Assembly: GCA_937871915.1 (NCBI GenBank)
Contig: CALMPG010000051.1
Span: 36,264-100,263, forward strand
DNA from: an uncultured Phycisphaerales bacterium
Lineage (GTDB): Bacteria > Planctomycetota > Phycisphaerae > Phycisphaerales > UBA1924
DNA: 64,000 nucleotides
Direction: 5' to 3'
In this document: positions 7,652-15,637 of the stretch, piece after piece
How positions within the stretch are numbered: the first letter of the stretch is position 1
How the letters are laid out: the number at the start of each line of letters is the position of its first letter
Translations under genes and position numbers: made by a program
The notes under the pieces: generated by a model
Told to the model about the DNA's origin: nothing
What the model saw: the letters and a program-made list of their open reading frames with translations, nothing else
The model's database searches: none

Positions 7652-9319
7652 TCACTCCCACTCGATCGTCGCGGGCGGCTTCGAAGAGATGTCGTACACC
7701 ACCCGGTTCACGCCGCGCACCTCGTTGATGATGCGGTTGGAGATGGTCGCGAGGACGTTGAAGGGGACGCGGGCCCAGTCGGCGGTCATGAAGTCCTGGG
7801 TCTCGACGGCGCGGACGGCGATCACGCTCTCGTAGGTGCGGCCGTCGCCCATGACGCCCACGGACCTGACCGGGAGGAGCACGGCGAAGACCTGGCTGGT
7901 GGAGCGGTAGAGGTTGCTGGCGACGATCTCCTCGAGGAGGATCTCATCGGCGTCGCGGAGCAGGTCGAGTTTTTCTCTCGTCACCTCGCCGAGGATGCGG
8001 ACGGCCAGGCCGGGGCCGGGGAAGGGGTGGCGCCAGATGATCTGGTCGGGCAGGCCGAGGACCTCGCCGAGCTTGCGGACCTCATCCTTGAACAGGTCGC
8101 GGAGGGGCTCGAGGAGGTCGAACTCGAGGTCGTCGGGGAGGCCGCCGACGTTGTGGTGGAGCTTGATGGCGGCGGAGGTTCCGGCCGCGCTGTGGCCGGA
8201 TTCGATGACGTCGGGGTAGAGCGTGCCCTGGGCCAGAAAGTTGTGGCCGTGCAGGCCCATGCTCAGCTGCGTCTCCTCGAAGACGCGGATGAAGCGGGCG
8301 CCGATGGCCTTGCGCTTGGCCTGCGGCTCGGTGACGCCCTTGAGATCGGCGAGGAACGCGTCGGCGGCGTCGATGACCTTGAGGCGGATGTGAAAATGGT
8401 CTCTGAAAGTTGTCTCGACGAGTTCGCGCTCGTTCTTGCGGAGCAGGCCCGTGTCGATGAAGACGCACTGGAGCTGGTCGCCGATGGCCTTGTGCAGGAG
8501 GGCGGCACAGACGGAGGAGTCCACGCCCCCCGAGAGGCCGCAGATGACGCCGCCTTTCCCCACGCGCTCGCGGACGCGGGCGATCTCGGTGTCGAGGAAG
8601 TCGGCCATGCGCCACGAGCCGGAGCACTTGCAGATCTCGTAGAGGAAGTTGCGGAGGATGTCCACGCCGTGGGGGGTGTGGGTGACTTCGGGGTGGAACT
8701 GCACGCCGTAGAACTTCAGGCCGCCCGGCATGGGGTCAACCACGCGGGCGGCGGCGATGGGGCAGGTGTCGGTGGAGGCGAGGACTTCAAGGCGGCCGCC
8801 ACGGAGTGTCGGGGTACCCGGAGCCGTTCCCGGGTGGACCTGGTCGCCGTGGCTCATCCAGACGGCGGTCTTTTCCGGGATCGCGCCGAAGAGGTCGCGA
8901 CGATCCTTGATGTTGAGCGCAGCGCGCCCGAACTCGCGCGAGTCGCCCTTGTCCACGTGGAAGCCCATCATGTGGCAGGCGAGTTGCATGCCGTAGCAGA
9001 TGCCCAGAATCGGGATGCCGAGTTCGAACAGGGCGGGATCGCACGTGGGGGCGCCCTCGTCGTAGACGCTCGCCGGGCCGCCGGAGAGGATGATGCCCTT
9101 GGGGGCGAGGGCCTTGATCTCGCTGGTCGGGGTTTTCGGCGTGATGAGGAGGGAGAACGCCCCGGCCTCGCGAACGCGGCGGGCGATGAGCTGGGCCGTC
9201 TGGCCGCCGAAGTCGAGCACCACCACGACCTCGTTGTGCGGGAGCGAGGCCCGGTCGAGGGGCTTGTGAGAAGCGGCGGGGGTCGGGGCGTTTGATTGGG
9301 GCGAAGCGGGTGTGGACAT
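7652..9319 (-). CDS. guaA: GMP synthase (glutamine-hydrolysing)
   Basis: 555 residues, a normal length for this purine enzyme, which aminates XMP to GMP using glutamine and ATP. The N-terminal class I amidotransferase domain carries the nucleophile Cys in GICYGMQLA (about residue 105) and the catalytic His in YGVQFHPEV. The ATP pyrophosphatase domain carries the P-loop SGGVDSSV (about residue 260). The C-terminal dimerisation domain ends in IEWE, as in canonical GuaA. The frame extends upstream to 9388, but the ATG at 9319 (MSTPASPQS) is more plausible; about 30 Ser/Pro-rich residues precede the conserved VVVLDFGGQ. The gene is divergent from the HEAT lipoprotein gene. Confidence 0.97.
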   Translation of the reverse strand: MSTPASPQSNAPTPAASHKPLDRASLPHNEVVVVLDFGGQTAQLIARRVREAGAFSLLITPKTPTSEIKALAPKGIILSGGPASVYDEGAPTCDPALFELGIPILGICYGMQLACHMMGFHVDKGDSREFGRAALNIKDRRDLFGAIPEKTAVWMSHGDQVHPGTAPGTPTLRGGRLEVLASTDTCPIAAARVVDPMPGGLKFYGVQFHPEVTHTPHGVDILRNFLYEICKCSGSWRMADFLDTEIARVRERVGKGGVICGLSGGVDSSVCAALLHKAIGDQLQCVFIDTGLLRKNERELVETTFRDHFHIRLKVIDAADAFLADLKGVTEPQAKRKAIGARFIRVFEETQLSMGLHGHNFLAQGTLYPDVIESGHSAAGTSAAIKLHHNVGGLPDDLEFDLLEPLRDLFKDEVRKLGEVLGLPDQIIWRHPFPGPGLAVRILGEVTREKLDLLRDADEILLEEIVASNLYRSTSQVFAVLLPVRSVGVMGDGRTYESVIAVRAVETQDFMTADWARVPFNVLATISNRIINEVRGVNRVVYDISSKPPATIEWE

Positions 9320-9381
9320 GGGGAGGAAACGAGGGTAGCCGTGAACTTCCGTGATCCCGGGCGCGTCGTATGATCTGTCGA

Positions 9382-9855
9382 ATGTCAACCGCTCCGGCCA
9401 TGCCGATGCCGCGCCCCGCCCACACTTGTGTGTCGCGTGTGCTGGCGGCGGTGGCGTTGAGCGTGGGCGCCGTGTGGGTGGCGGGGGTGGCGGGGTGTGC
9501 CGATCCCGAGTCGGCCGTGGGGTTTCACGAGAAGGACCCGGCGGCCCGCTTGCGGGCCATCCGACAGGCGGCGGCGACGCGGGATGCGTCGGCGGTGCCG
9601 TCGCTGATCGGCCTCCTGCAAAGCGACGACCCGGCGGAGCGGCTGCTGGCGATCGGGGCCTTGGAGCGGATCACGGGCGAGACGCGCGGGTACGACCATG
9701 CCGCGCCGATCGACGAGCGGAACGCGGCGGTTGAGCGATGGGCTTCGTGGTACACGGGCACGAGTGGGGGGGGTGGGGGTGGTCGGGGATCGATGGACGC
9801 CAACACGCGGGCGCCGACGCCGGCGGGCGATGAGAGGCGCAGGACCGGATCATGA
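9382..9855 (+). CDS. HEAT-repeat lipoprotein
   Basis: 157 residues. A hydrophobic signal segment ends in a lipobox-like GVAGC, so the mature protein should be lipid-anchored at the Cys. After it, [29 protein letters not shown] has the helix-turn-helix pattern of one HEAT/armadillo repeat. The C-terminus contains a Gly run and looks disordered. TATGAT at 9369-9374 lies 7 nt before the ATG, suggesting a leaderless mRNA. The stop overlaps the next gene as ATGA, linking it to the anti-sigma/STAS pair. Its role is unknown; a protein-binding scaffold is likely from the fold. Confidence 0.7.
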   Translation: MSTAPAMPMPRPAHTCVSRVLAAVALSVGAVWVAGVAGCADPESAVGFHEKDPAARLRAIRQAAATRDASAVPSLIGLLQSDDPAERLLAIGALERITGETRGYDHAAPIDERNAAVERWASWYTGTSGGGGGGRGSMDANTRAPTPAGDERRRTGS

Positions 9856-10451
9856 GCACCCCCACAAACGCAACCCCGGCCCATTCGACGCGAGCTTCGA
9901 GCGAGCCGCATCTGCGGATCGAGCTGCGGAGCAACCCGTTGCTGCTCAGCGGGGTGCGCGAGTTGATCGTGGCGCTCTCCCGGCGGCTGGGCTTCTCCGA
10001 CGAGTCGGGCGGGCAGATCGCCCTTGCCGTGGACGAGGCGCTGTGCAACGTCATCCGGCACGGGTACCAGCGGCGGCCCGATCGTCCGATCTGGCTGAGC
10101 ATCTGGGCCGAGGGGGGCGCGTGGGTGGATGGGGGCGCGCCGACGTCAACGGGCAGCGCGGGCGGGGAACGGCCGGATGCGCTGCGTATCGTCATCGAGG
10201 ATGAGGCCAAACAGGTGAGCCCGGAGACGATCAAGAGCCGGTCGCTCGAGGAGATCCGTCCGGGCGGCCTGGGCGTGCACATCATCCAGACGGTCATGGA
10301 CGAGGCCCGGTACGAGAAGCGGGGCACGACGGGGATGCGGCTGACGATGGTCAAGAAACGGGTCGGTTCGGTGGGCGACGGGGCGAGGGCGGCGGGCAAC
10401 TGCGGATGTTCCGGGGCGGGTGCTCCACGGAAGGGGGCGTGTCATGAGTGA
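9852..10451 (+). CDS. Anti-sigma regulatory factor, RsbW/SpoIIAB-type kinase
   Basis: 199 residues with a GHKL ATPase fold. The N box reads IALAVDEALCNVIRHGY (Glu and Asn for Mg-ATP), and the G2-like motif is GGLGVHIIQTVMDE. Such proteins bind a sigma factor or phosphorylate a STAS partner on Ser. The next gene encodes such a partner and starts 8 nt before this one ends, so the two form a partner-switching module. No matching sigma factor or phosphatase is in the window. A variable insert of about 25 residues precedes the strand LRIVIEDE. Confidence 0.85.
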   Translation: MSTPTNATPAHSTRASSEPHLRIELRSNPLLLSGVRELIVALSRRLGFSDESGGQIALAVDEALCNVIRHGYQRRPDRPIWLSIWAEGGAWVDGGAPTSTGSAGGERPDALRIVIEDEAKQVSPETIKSRSLEEIRPGGLGVHIIQTVMDEARYEKRGTTGMRLTMVKKRVGSVGDGARAAGNCGCSGAGAPRKGACHE

Positions 10452-10809
10452 TCTGCGAGGGCGCCATGGCGGGGCCGCGATGGCGGTGACGTTTGAGACG
10501 CGGGGCGCGGCGGTGATCGTGCGCCCGTCGGGCGACGTTGATCTTTCCGGCTCGCCGACGCTGCGCCAGGAGCTCCGGCGCGTGCAGGCGGGGGCTCCCG
10601 GGCGGCTGGTGATCGATCTTGCGGGCGTGCCGTACATGGACTCGTCGGGCGTGGCGACGCTTGTGGAGGCGATGCAGGTGGCCCGGCGCGCGGACACGAA
10701 ACTGGTCCTCTGTGGCCTGCAGGACAAGGTCCGCTCGATCTTCGAGATCGCCCGGCTGGACACGGTGTTCGCGATCGTGGCGGATGTGGATGCGGCGATC
10801 GCCGGGTAG
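10444..10809 (+). CDS. Anti-sigma factor antagonist (STAS domain)
   Basis: 121 residues forming one STAS domain. The pattern VIVRPSGDVDLSGSPTLRQEL is followed by LVIDLAGVPYMDSSGVATLVEA, where the Ser of DSSG is the expected phosphorylation site. It starts inside the anti-sigma gene (8-nt overlap), so their translation is coupled. It should bind the upstream kinase in its unphosphorylated form and release the sigma factor. A link to the following MlaE permease is possible, because STAS proteins (MlaB) also act with MlaE, but the tight coupling to RsbW favours sigma regulation. Confidence 0.85.
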   Translation: MSDLRGRHGGAAMAVTFETRGAAVIVRPSGDVDLSGSPTLRQELRRVQAGAPGRLVIDLAGVPYMDSSGVATLVEAMQVARRADTKLVLCGLQDKVRSIFEIARLDTVFAIVADVDAAIAG

Positions 10810-10846
10810 GCGCCGCGTCGCGTCCGGTCGTGGTACGCTCTCCCAC

Positions 10847-11698
10847 ATGGACCAGACCACCCCCCCCAGCGCCAAGCCCGGCCGCGCCCGGCCCCTGATG
10901 GGGCTGCTGGAGTTCCTCGGCTCGCGCACGCTGAGCATGCTCGAGGCGGTCGGGGCGGCGTTCTACCTGCTCGCGGATGCGGTCCATTGGATGTGGCGGG
11001 GGTTGACGCACCGGCGGACGCGATTGGGGCGGCCGGCGATCATCTCGCAGATGGTGCGTGTGGGCGTGCGCTCGGTGTTCATCATCGGGCTGGTGAGCTC
11101 GTGCGTGGGGCTGATCCTCGCGCTGCAGATGGCCCCGCCGCTTGATGATTTCGGGTCCAAGGACCTTGTGGCGAACATCACGGGCGTGGCGATCTTCCGC
11201 GAGCTCGGGCCGCTGATCGCGTCGATCGTGCTCACGGGCTTCGCGGGCGCGGCGATCGCCGCGGAGATCGGGACGATGGTGGTGGGGGAGGAGATCGAGG
11301 CTCTGGAGGCCCACGCGCTGAACCCGGTGCGGTTTCTCGTTGTGCCGCGCGTCATCGCGACGGTGATCAGCATGACGTGCCTGGCGGTGTTCGCGAATCT
11401 CGTGGCGGTGACGGCGGGGTGGGCCGTGGGCATCACCGCGCTGGGCATTCCCAGCGAGCGGTACATCGACAACATGCTCCAGCAGGTGAAGCTGGTGGAT
11501 TTCCTGACGGGGATCGGCAAGGCCACGGTGTTCGGCCTGCTCATCGGGCTGATCGCGTGCACCAACGGCCTGCGGGTCACGGGGGGCGCGGCGGGCGTCG
11601 GGCAGGCGACCACCAGCACGGTCGTGCAGTCGATCGTGGCGATCATCTTCGCCGACCTGATGTTTACGGCGATCTTCTATTCGCTCGGCTGGGTGTGA
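10847..11698 (+). CDS. MlaE/YrbE-family ABC transporter permease
   Basis: 283 residues with five to six membrane segments. The motifs FRELGPLIASIVLTGFAGAAIAAEIGTM and EIEALEAHALNPVRFLVVPRV are characteristic of MlaE permeases, which move phospholipids or lipids between the membranes. No MlaF ATPase or MlaD MCE protein is adjacent. TACGCT at 10834-10839 lies 7 nt before the ATG, so a leaderless promoter in the 37-nt gap after the STAS gene is likely. The frame is open upstream to 10619, but that part is antisense-like Arg/Ser-rich sequence and overlaps the STAS gene. Confidence 0.9.
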   Translation: MDQTTPPSAKPGRARPLMGLLEFLGSRTLSMLEAVGAAFYLLADAVHWMWRGLTHRRTRLGRPAIISQMVRVGVRSVFIIGLVSSCVGLILALQMAPPLDDFGSKDLVANITGVAIFRELGPLIASIVLTGFAGAAIAAEIGTMVVGEEIEALEAHALNPVRFLVVPRVIATVISMTCLAVFANLVAVTAGWAVGITALGIPSERYIDNMLQQVKLVDFLTGIGKATVFGLLIGLIACTNGLRVTGGAAGVGQATTSTVVQSIVAIIFADLMFTAIFYSLGWV

Positions 11699-11725
11699 GC
11701 GGCGGCGCTTGGACGGCGAGGCCGA

Positions 11726-12709
11726 TCAGCGTCGGTACCCCAGGGGCTGCTCGATGAGCGCGACGACCTCTCGCAGCAGCGTCATCCCCAGCAGCCCGAC
11801 GGCCGCCAGCGCGGTCAGCGCCCATCCGCCGGTGGTGAGCCCGACGGCGAAGAGCCACGCCGCGCCGTAGAGGGAGAGCCAGAGCGCTCCGTACCGGGCG
11901 ATCTTCTCGGCCACGCGCGGGCCGCGTCCGAGCAGGTGGACGCGTCTCCAGACGAGCACGGCGAATGAGATGCCCAGCCCGAGGGGCACGATGCCGGCGT
12001 ACCAGGAGACCCAGTCGGGCCACAGGCCGCCCTCGCTGCGGCCGCGCCACCAGCCGACGGTGAACATGACGGCGGTCCAGAAGATCCATCCGCCGAGGGC
12101 GAAGAAGGTGGCTCGTGCGGAGATGCCGGGGGCCTTGCGGCCGAGCACGTGGACGCAGGCGGCGACGAGCAGGGCGTGGGTCATCACGAGCCAGACGGGG
12201 ATTACGAATCGGAGGTGCAGATTCGGCACCACCATCTGGCCCGCGTAGATGAGGCCGAGCACGATCAGGCCGACTCCCGGGACGTATTTGCCGGCGGCGT
12301 TGAAGAACAGGATCGCGCCCGCGACGAGCAGCGTGAGGAGGACGGCGGTGATCCCGAGCGGAGTCGCGCCGAGCACCGCGAGCCCGAAGGAGGCCACGAC
12401 GACGGTGATCGCCCGGTCGTGGCTCAGGCGGCCCGAGGGGAGCGGCCGGTCGGGGTGCAACGCCTGGTCGCGGCGCCAGTCGAGCACGTCGTTGAGCGTG
12501 GTGGCGAAGGCGAAGAGCCCGAAGGCGTTGAGGCACCCGCCCGCCAGGAGCAGGCCGAGCGGCAGCGTGCGGAACGACTCGGTGCCCGGTTCGGGCGCGA
12601 AGCCGTGGGTCCAGAAGATGACGAACCAGACGTTCGCGATGGCCGCGAAGGCGGTGGTGACGCGCGCCAGTTGCAGCGCGGGGAGGACTCGGAGGATGAA
12701 ACGTCGCAT
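11726..12709 (-). CDS. UbiA-family prenyltransferase
   Basis: 327 residues with about nine membrane helices. The Asp-rich motif NDVLDWRRDQALHPDRPLPSG matches the first NDxxDxxxD signature of UbiA enzymes; the second Asp motif is not obvious in the loop after GKYVPGVG. Such enzymes attach isoprenoid tails to aromatic or other acceptors in quinone, haem or lipid synthesis. The acceptor cannot be told, and no quinone gene is adjacent. TACCAT about 18 nt before the start could be its -10 box. It converges with mlaE and is divergent from ribH. Confidence 0.8.
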   Translation of the reverse strand: MRRFILRVLPALQLARVTTAFAAIANVWFVIFWTHGFAPEPGTESFRTLPLGLLLAGGCLNAFGLFAFATTLNDVLDWRRDQALHPDRPLPSGRLSHDRAITVVVASFGLAVLGATPLGITAVLLTLLVAGAILFFNAAGKYVPGVGLIVLGLIYAGQMVVPNLHLRFVIPVWLVMTHALLVAACVHVLGRKAPGISARATFFALGGWIFWTAVMFTVGWWRGRSEGGLWPDWVSWYAGIVPLGLGISFAVLVWRRVHLLGRGPRVAEKIARYGALWLSLYGAAWLFAVGLTTGGWALTALAAVGLLGMTLLREVVALIEQPLGYRR

Positions 12710-12842
12710 GGGCGGTTGGGGTCGCGGATGGTACCGCGTGCGTCACCCGACCGGGCCGTTGTCCGGCCGACCCGGAGGAACATCCTCGGGAAGGGCGTGG
12801 CCACGCGGAAACGTGCTCGAAGGCCCTCTACCATCCCGACCC

Positions 12843-13421
12843 ATGCCTTCGAGCCCACGCACAGCCCGTTCGCGTTCGTCGGGGCCGGCGGCCGCGCCCG
12901 CCGTGGCGGTGGTGGTGAGCCGGTACAACGCGAGCATCACCGATCGCCTGCTGTCCGGGGCCCGCGAGGCCTGGGCGGAGGCGGGCTGGGGCGGGCAGCC
13001 GGAGGCGATGCGGGTGGTTCCAGCCCCGGGGTCCTTCGAGTTGCCTGCGCTGGCGTTGGCCGCGGCGGGCACGGGGCGGTTCCGGGGCGTGCTCGCGCTC
13101 GGGTGTCTGATCAAGGGCGAGACGAGCCACGATCGGTACATCGCCGAGGCGGTGGCCCATGGGCTGGTGAGCGTGACCATCGCCACGGGCGTGCCGTGTG
13201 CGTTCGGTGTGCTGACCGTGGACACGCCGGGGCAGGCCGACGACCGGGCGGGCGGTTCCGAGGGCAACAAGGGGGCCGACTCGATGCTGGCGTTGCTCGA
13301 CACGATCACGCAGATCGATGCGCTGCGGGCGGGCGGCAAACGCTCCGGAGTGCCCGGGTTCGGGCGATCGATCCGTGACAAAGCCAAGAGACCTCGCACA
13401 GGGGGAAGGGAAGCCCGCTGA
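12843..13421 (+). CDS. ribH: 6,7-dimethyl-8-ribityllumazine synthase
   Basis: 192 residues, the penultimate enzyme of riboflavin synthesis, joining the ribityl-aminouracil to a butanone phosphate. Seen: the substrate loop VVVSRYNASITDRLLSGA, PGSFELPALALA, and the catalytic His in KGETSHDRYIAEAV. There is an insert with DDRAGGSEGNKGADS before the C-terminal helix and a basic tail longer than usual. TACCAT at 12829-12834 lies 8 nt before the ATG, suggesting an almost leaderless mRNA. The stop overlaps the nusB start as TGATG, the common ribH-nusB order. No FMN riboswitch is visible upstream. Confidence 0.93.
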   Translation: MPSSPRTARSRSSGPAAAPAVAVVVSRYNASITDRLLSGAREAWAEAGWGGQPEAMRVVPAPGSFELPALALAAAGTGRFRGVLALGCLIKGETSHDRYIAEAVAHGLVSVTIATGVPCAFGVLTVDTPGQADDRAGGSEGNKGADSMLALLDTITQIDALRAGGKRSGVPGFGRSIRDKAKRPRTGGREAR

Positions 13422-13936
13422 TGTCCACACCGCGCGAAGTTCGCCGACTCGCATTCCAGATTCTCTACCAGCTCGACGCCATCGGCCCGGGCCACGACGC
13501 GGCCGAGGTTCTCGCGACGCTCGCCGAGGACGATGAGGAGGCGGGCCGGTACACCGCCGCGGAGCGCCAGAAGGCGTTCACGCTCGCCAGCGAGGCGTAC
13601 ACAGATCGGGCGGCGGCGGATGCGTTCATGAACGAGGCCGCGCCGGGGTGGCCCGCGCACCGGCAGGCGGCGGTGGATCGTGCGATCCTGCGCCTGGCCC
13701 ACTACGAGATGACGAGCGGGAAGACGCCGCCGAAGATCGCGGTGAACGAGGCGGTGGAACTGGCGAAGGTGTTCAGCACGGAGAAGTCTCCGGCCTTTGT
13801 GAACGGGCTGCTCGACAAGGTGCTCAAGAAGGTGCTCGGGGAAGAGGGGACGGCGGACGGTGCGATCGCGGATGCCGGCGGCGTTCCCGCGAGCCCGGAA
13901 ACGCCGGCAACGCCTTCGGATTCCGGCGTGTCCTGA
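13421..13936 (+). CDS. nusB: Transcription antitermination factor NusB
   Basis: 171 residues. NusB binds boxA RNA with ribosomal protein S10 in antitermination complexes on rRNA operons. The N-terminal REVRRLAFQILYQLDA and the C-terminal motifs VDRAILRLAHYEM, PPKIAVNEAVELAK and KSPAFVNGLLDKV are classic for the family. A tail of about 25 residues rich in Ala/Pro/Gly follows the domain. The gene overlaps ribH by one base and is followed 9 nt later by ftsY, so ribH-nusB-ftsY probably form one operon. Confidence 0.95.
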   Translation: MSTPREVRRLAFQILYQLDAIGPGHDAAEVLATLAEDDEEAGRYTAAERQKAFTLASEAYTDRAAADAFMNEAAPGWPAHRQAAVDRAILRLAHYEMTSGKTPPKIAVNEAVELAKVFSTEKSPAFVNGLLDKVLKKVLGEEGTADGAIADAGGVPASPETPATPSDSGVS

Positions 13937-13945
13937 ACCACCCAC

Positions 13946-14911
13946 ATGGCCTCATTCTTCACCAAAGCCATCTCGAAGTTCAAGCAGGGGCTGGAGCGCA
14001 CGCGCGATGTGCTCGTCTCCGGCGCGGGCGGGCTGAAGTCGCTTCTGCTCGGGCGCAGGCTCGATGAGGCGTTGATCGTCGAGATCGAGAAGGCGCTGTT
14101 GCAGGCGGACGTCGGCGTGGTCGGGACCAAGAAACTCATCGACGGCATCCGGGTGGACTACACCGCGGGCAAACTCACTCGCGGCGAGGATGTGCTGGAC
14201 TATCTCAAGCGAGAGATGAAGGCCATGTGGCCGCCGGAGGATCGGGCTTTGCATTCCGCGCCGGCCGGGTCGGGGCCGACGGTGATTCTTGTGACGGGCA
14301 TCAACGGGGCGGGGAAGACGACGAGCATCGCCAAGTTGTGCTCGATGCTCCGGGGGCAGAAGAAGACGGTGCTGCTGGCCGCGTGCGACACGTTCCGGGC
14401 CGGGGCGGTTCGGCAACTGGAGATCTGGTCGGAGCGGCTGGGCGTCGAGGTGATCAAGGGGCAGCAGGGGGGCGACCCCGCGGCGGTGGCGTTCGATGCG
14501 TGCAAGGCCGCGCTGTCGCGAAGGGTGGATGTGCTGATTCTCGACACGGCGGGCCGGTTGCACACGCAGGACCCGCTGATGCGGCAACTGACGAAGATCC
14601 GGGCGGTGGTGGCCAAGCAGATCCCGGGCGCGCCGCACGAGACGATCCTGGTGCTCGATGCGACGGCGGGTCAGAACGCGCTGCGGCAGGCCGAGGAGTT
14701 CTCGAAGTCGCTCAGGGATGAGACCGGGGGGGGCGGGGGCGTGACGGGGATCTTCCTGGCGAAGCTCGATGGGACGGCGAAGGGGGGGATTGTGGTCGCG
14801 ATTCGCGCGGCGACGAACATCCCGGTGAAGTTTGTGGGGGTTGGTGAGACGCCGGAGGACATCGAGGCGTTTGATCCGGAGGCGTTTGTTGAGGCGCTCT
14901 TCGCGGCCTGA
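13946..14911 (+). CDS. ftsY: Signal recognition particle receptor FtsY
   Basis: 321 residues, the NG domain only, without the long acidic N-terminal A domain of the enterobacterial protein. The four-helix N domain is followed by the SRP-type GTPase. Seen: G1 GINGAGKTTS at about residue 118, DTFRAGAVRQLE, G3 DTAGRLHTQ, and G4 TKLDGTAKGG. It acts at the membrane, receiving SRP-bound ribosomes for co-translational insertion. A Gly-rich insert (DETGGGGGVTG) lies before G4. It is the last gene of the ribH-nusB-ftsY run. Confidence 0.97.
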   Translation: MASFFTKAISKFKQGLERTRDVLVSGAGGLKSLLLGRRLDEALIVEIEKALLQADVGVVGTKKLIDGIRVDYTAGKLTRGEDVLDYLKREMKAMWPPEDRALHSAPAGSGPTVILVTGINGAGKTTSIAKLCSMLRGQKKTVLLAACDTFRAGAVRQLEIWSERLGVEVIKGQQGGDPAAVAFDACKAALSRRVDVLILDTAGRLHTQDPLMRQLTKIRAVVAKQIPGAPHETILVLDATAGQNALRQAEEFSKSLRDETGGGGGVTGIFLAKLDGTAKGGIVVAIRAATNIPVKFVGVGETPEDIEAFDPEAFVEALFAA

Positions 14912-14938
14912 CTCGCGTATCATCTGTCGGGAGCGACA

Positions 14939-15214
14939 ATGACGTTTCGAGCGATCTATCGCGATGGTGTGGTGATCCTGCCGGAGAGCGCGGATATTCC
15001 CGATGGCTCGAGGCTGGATGTGCGGGTTGTCCGCGAGGCGAGGCCGAGGCCGAAACGCACCCGCACCACCGCGAAGAAGCCCGCCAAGGCTTCGAAGAAG
15101 CGGAAGTCGTCGCTGAACGATGCGTTGCGGGTGGTGATCGGAAAGGCGAAGGGCCTGCCGAGAGATGCGTCACGCAACATCGACCACTATCTCTATGGAG
15201 CGCCCAAGCGATGA
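14939..15214 (+). CDS. AF2212/DUF104-like antitoxin
   Basis: 91 residues. The N-terminal third, MTFRAIYRDGVVILPESAD plus IPDGSRLDVRV, has the beta-strand pattern of AF2212-like antitoxins (RAxYxxGVxxPxxxxxLPxGxxVxV). The middle is very rich in Lys/Arg/Ala, and the C-terminus (DHYLYGAPKR) may block the toxin. Its stop overlaps the start of a PIN-domain gene as ATGA, the usual antitoxin-toxin order. TATCAT lies about 15 nt before the start, so the pair likely has its own promoter after ftsY. The antitoxin normally represses its own promoter. Confidence 0.7.
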   Translation: MTFRAIYRDGVVILPESADIPDGSRLDVRVVREARPRPKRTRTTAKKPAKASKKRKSSLNDALRVVIGKAKGLPRDASRNIDHYLYGAPKR

Positions 15215-15615
15215 GGGGGGCGAGATTCGTGGACACCTCGTTCTACGTGGCGTTGGTGTCGCCCTCGGACGAGCGCCACACACTCGCGCTCCACTTCGGC
15301 GAAGACGCCGGTCGCCGCTCGGTCACGACCGAGTTCGTGCTGATGGAGGTCGCCTCGTACCTCACTTCGCGGAAACAGGGGCGGCTGTTTCTGACACTCG
15401 CGGAGTCGATTGCGGCGAGCAGATCGATCCGCGTGGTTCCCGCGTCGCATTCACTGTTCGCAAAGGGTGTGGAACTCCTGAGGCAGCGCCCCGACAAGGG
15501 TTGGTGGCTCACCGACTGCACGTCGTTCGTGGTCATGGAGCGCATGAGGCTGTCCGAGGCTTTGACCGCCGACCATCACTTCCAGCAGGCGGGCTTCAAG
15601 GCGATGCTCGCGTGA
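15211..15615 (+). CDS. PIN-domain ribonuclease toxin (VapC-like)
   Basis: 134 residues, one PIN domain. The metal-binding acids are present: Asp in FVDTSFYVA (residue 8), Glu in FVLMEVASYL, Asp in WLTDCTSF and Asp in LTADHHF. Such toxins cleave tRNA or rRNA when freed from their antitoxin. The pair is compact, overlapping by 4 nt. Its GC content is like its neighbours, so recent transfer is not evident. Confidence 0.88.
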   Translation: MRGARFVDTSFYVALVSPSDERHTLALHFGEDAGRRSVTTEFVLMEVASYLTSRKQGRLFLTLAESIAASRSIRVVPASHSLFAKGVELLRQRPDKGWWLTDCTSFVVMERMRLSEALTADHHFQQAGFKAMLA

Positions 15616-15637
15616 GTCGATCGACCCCGGAGCCCGT

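Noticed and set aside
12710..12842. FMN riboswitch before ribH
   Set aside because: The -10 box lies 8 nt from the start codon, and no conserved FMN-element helices are seen.
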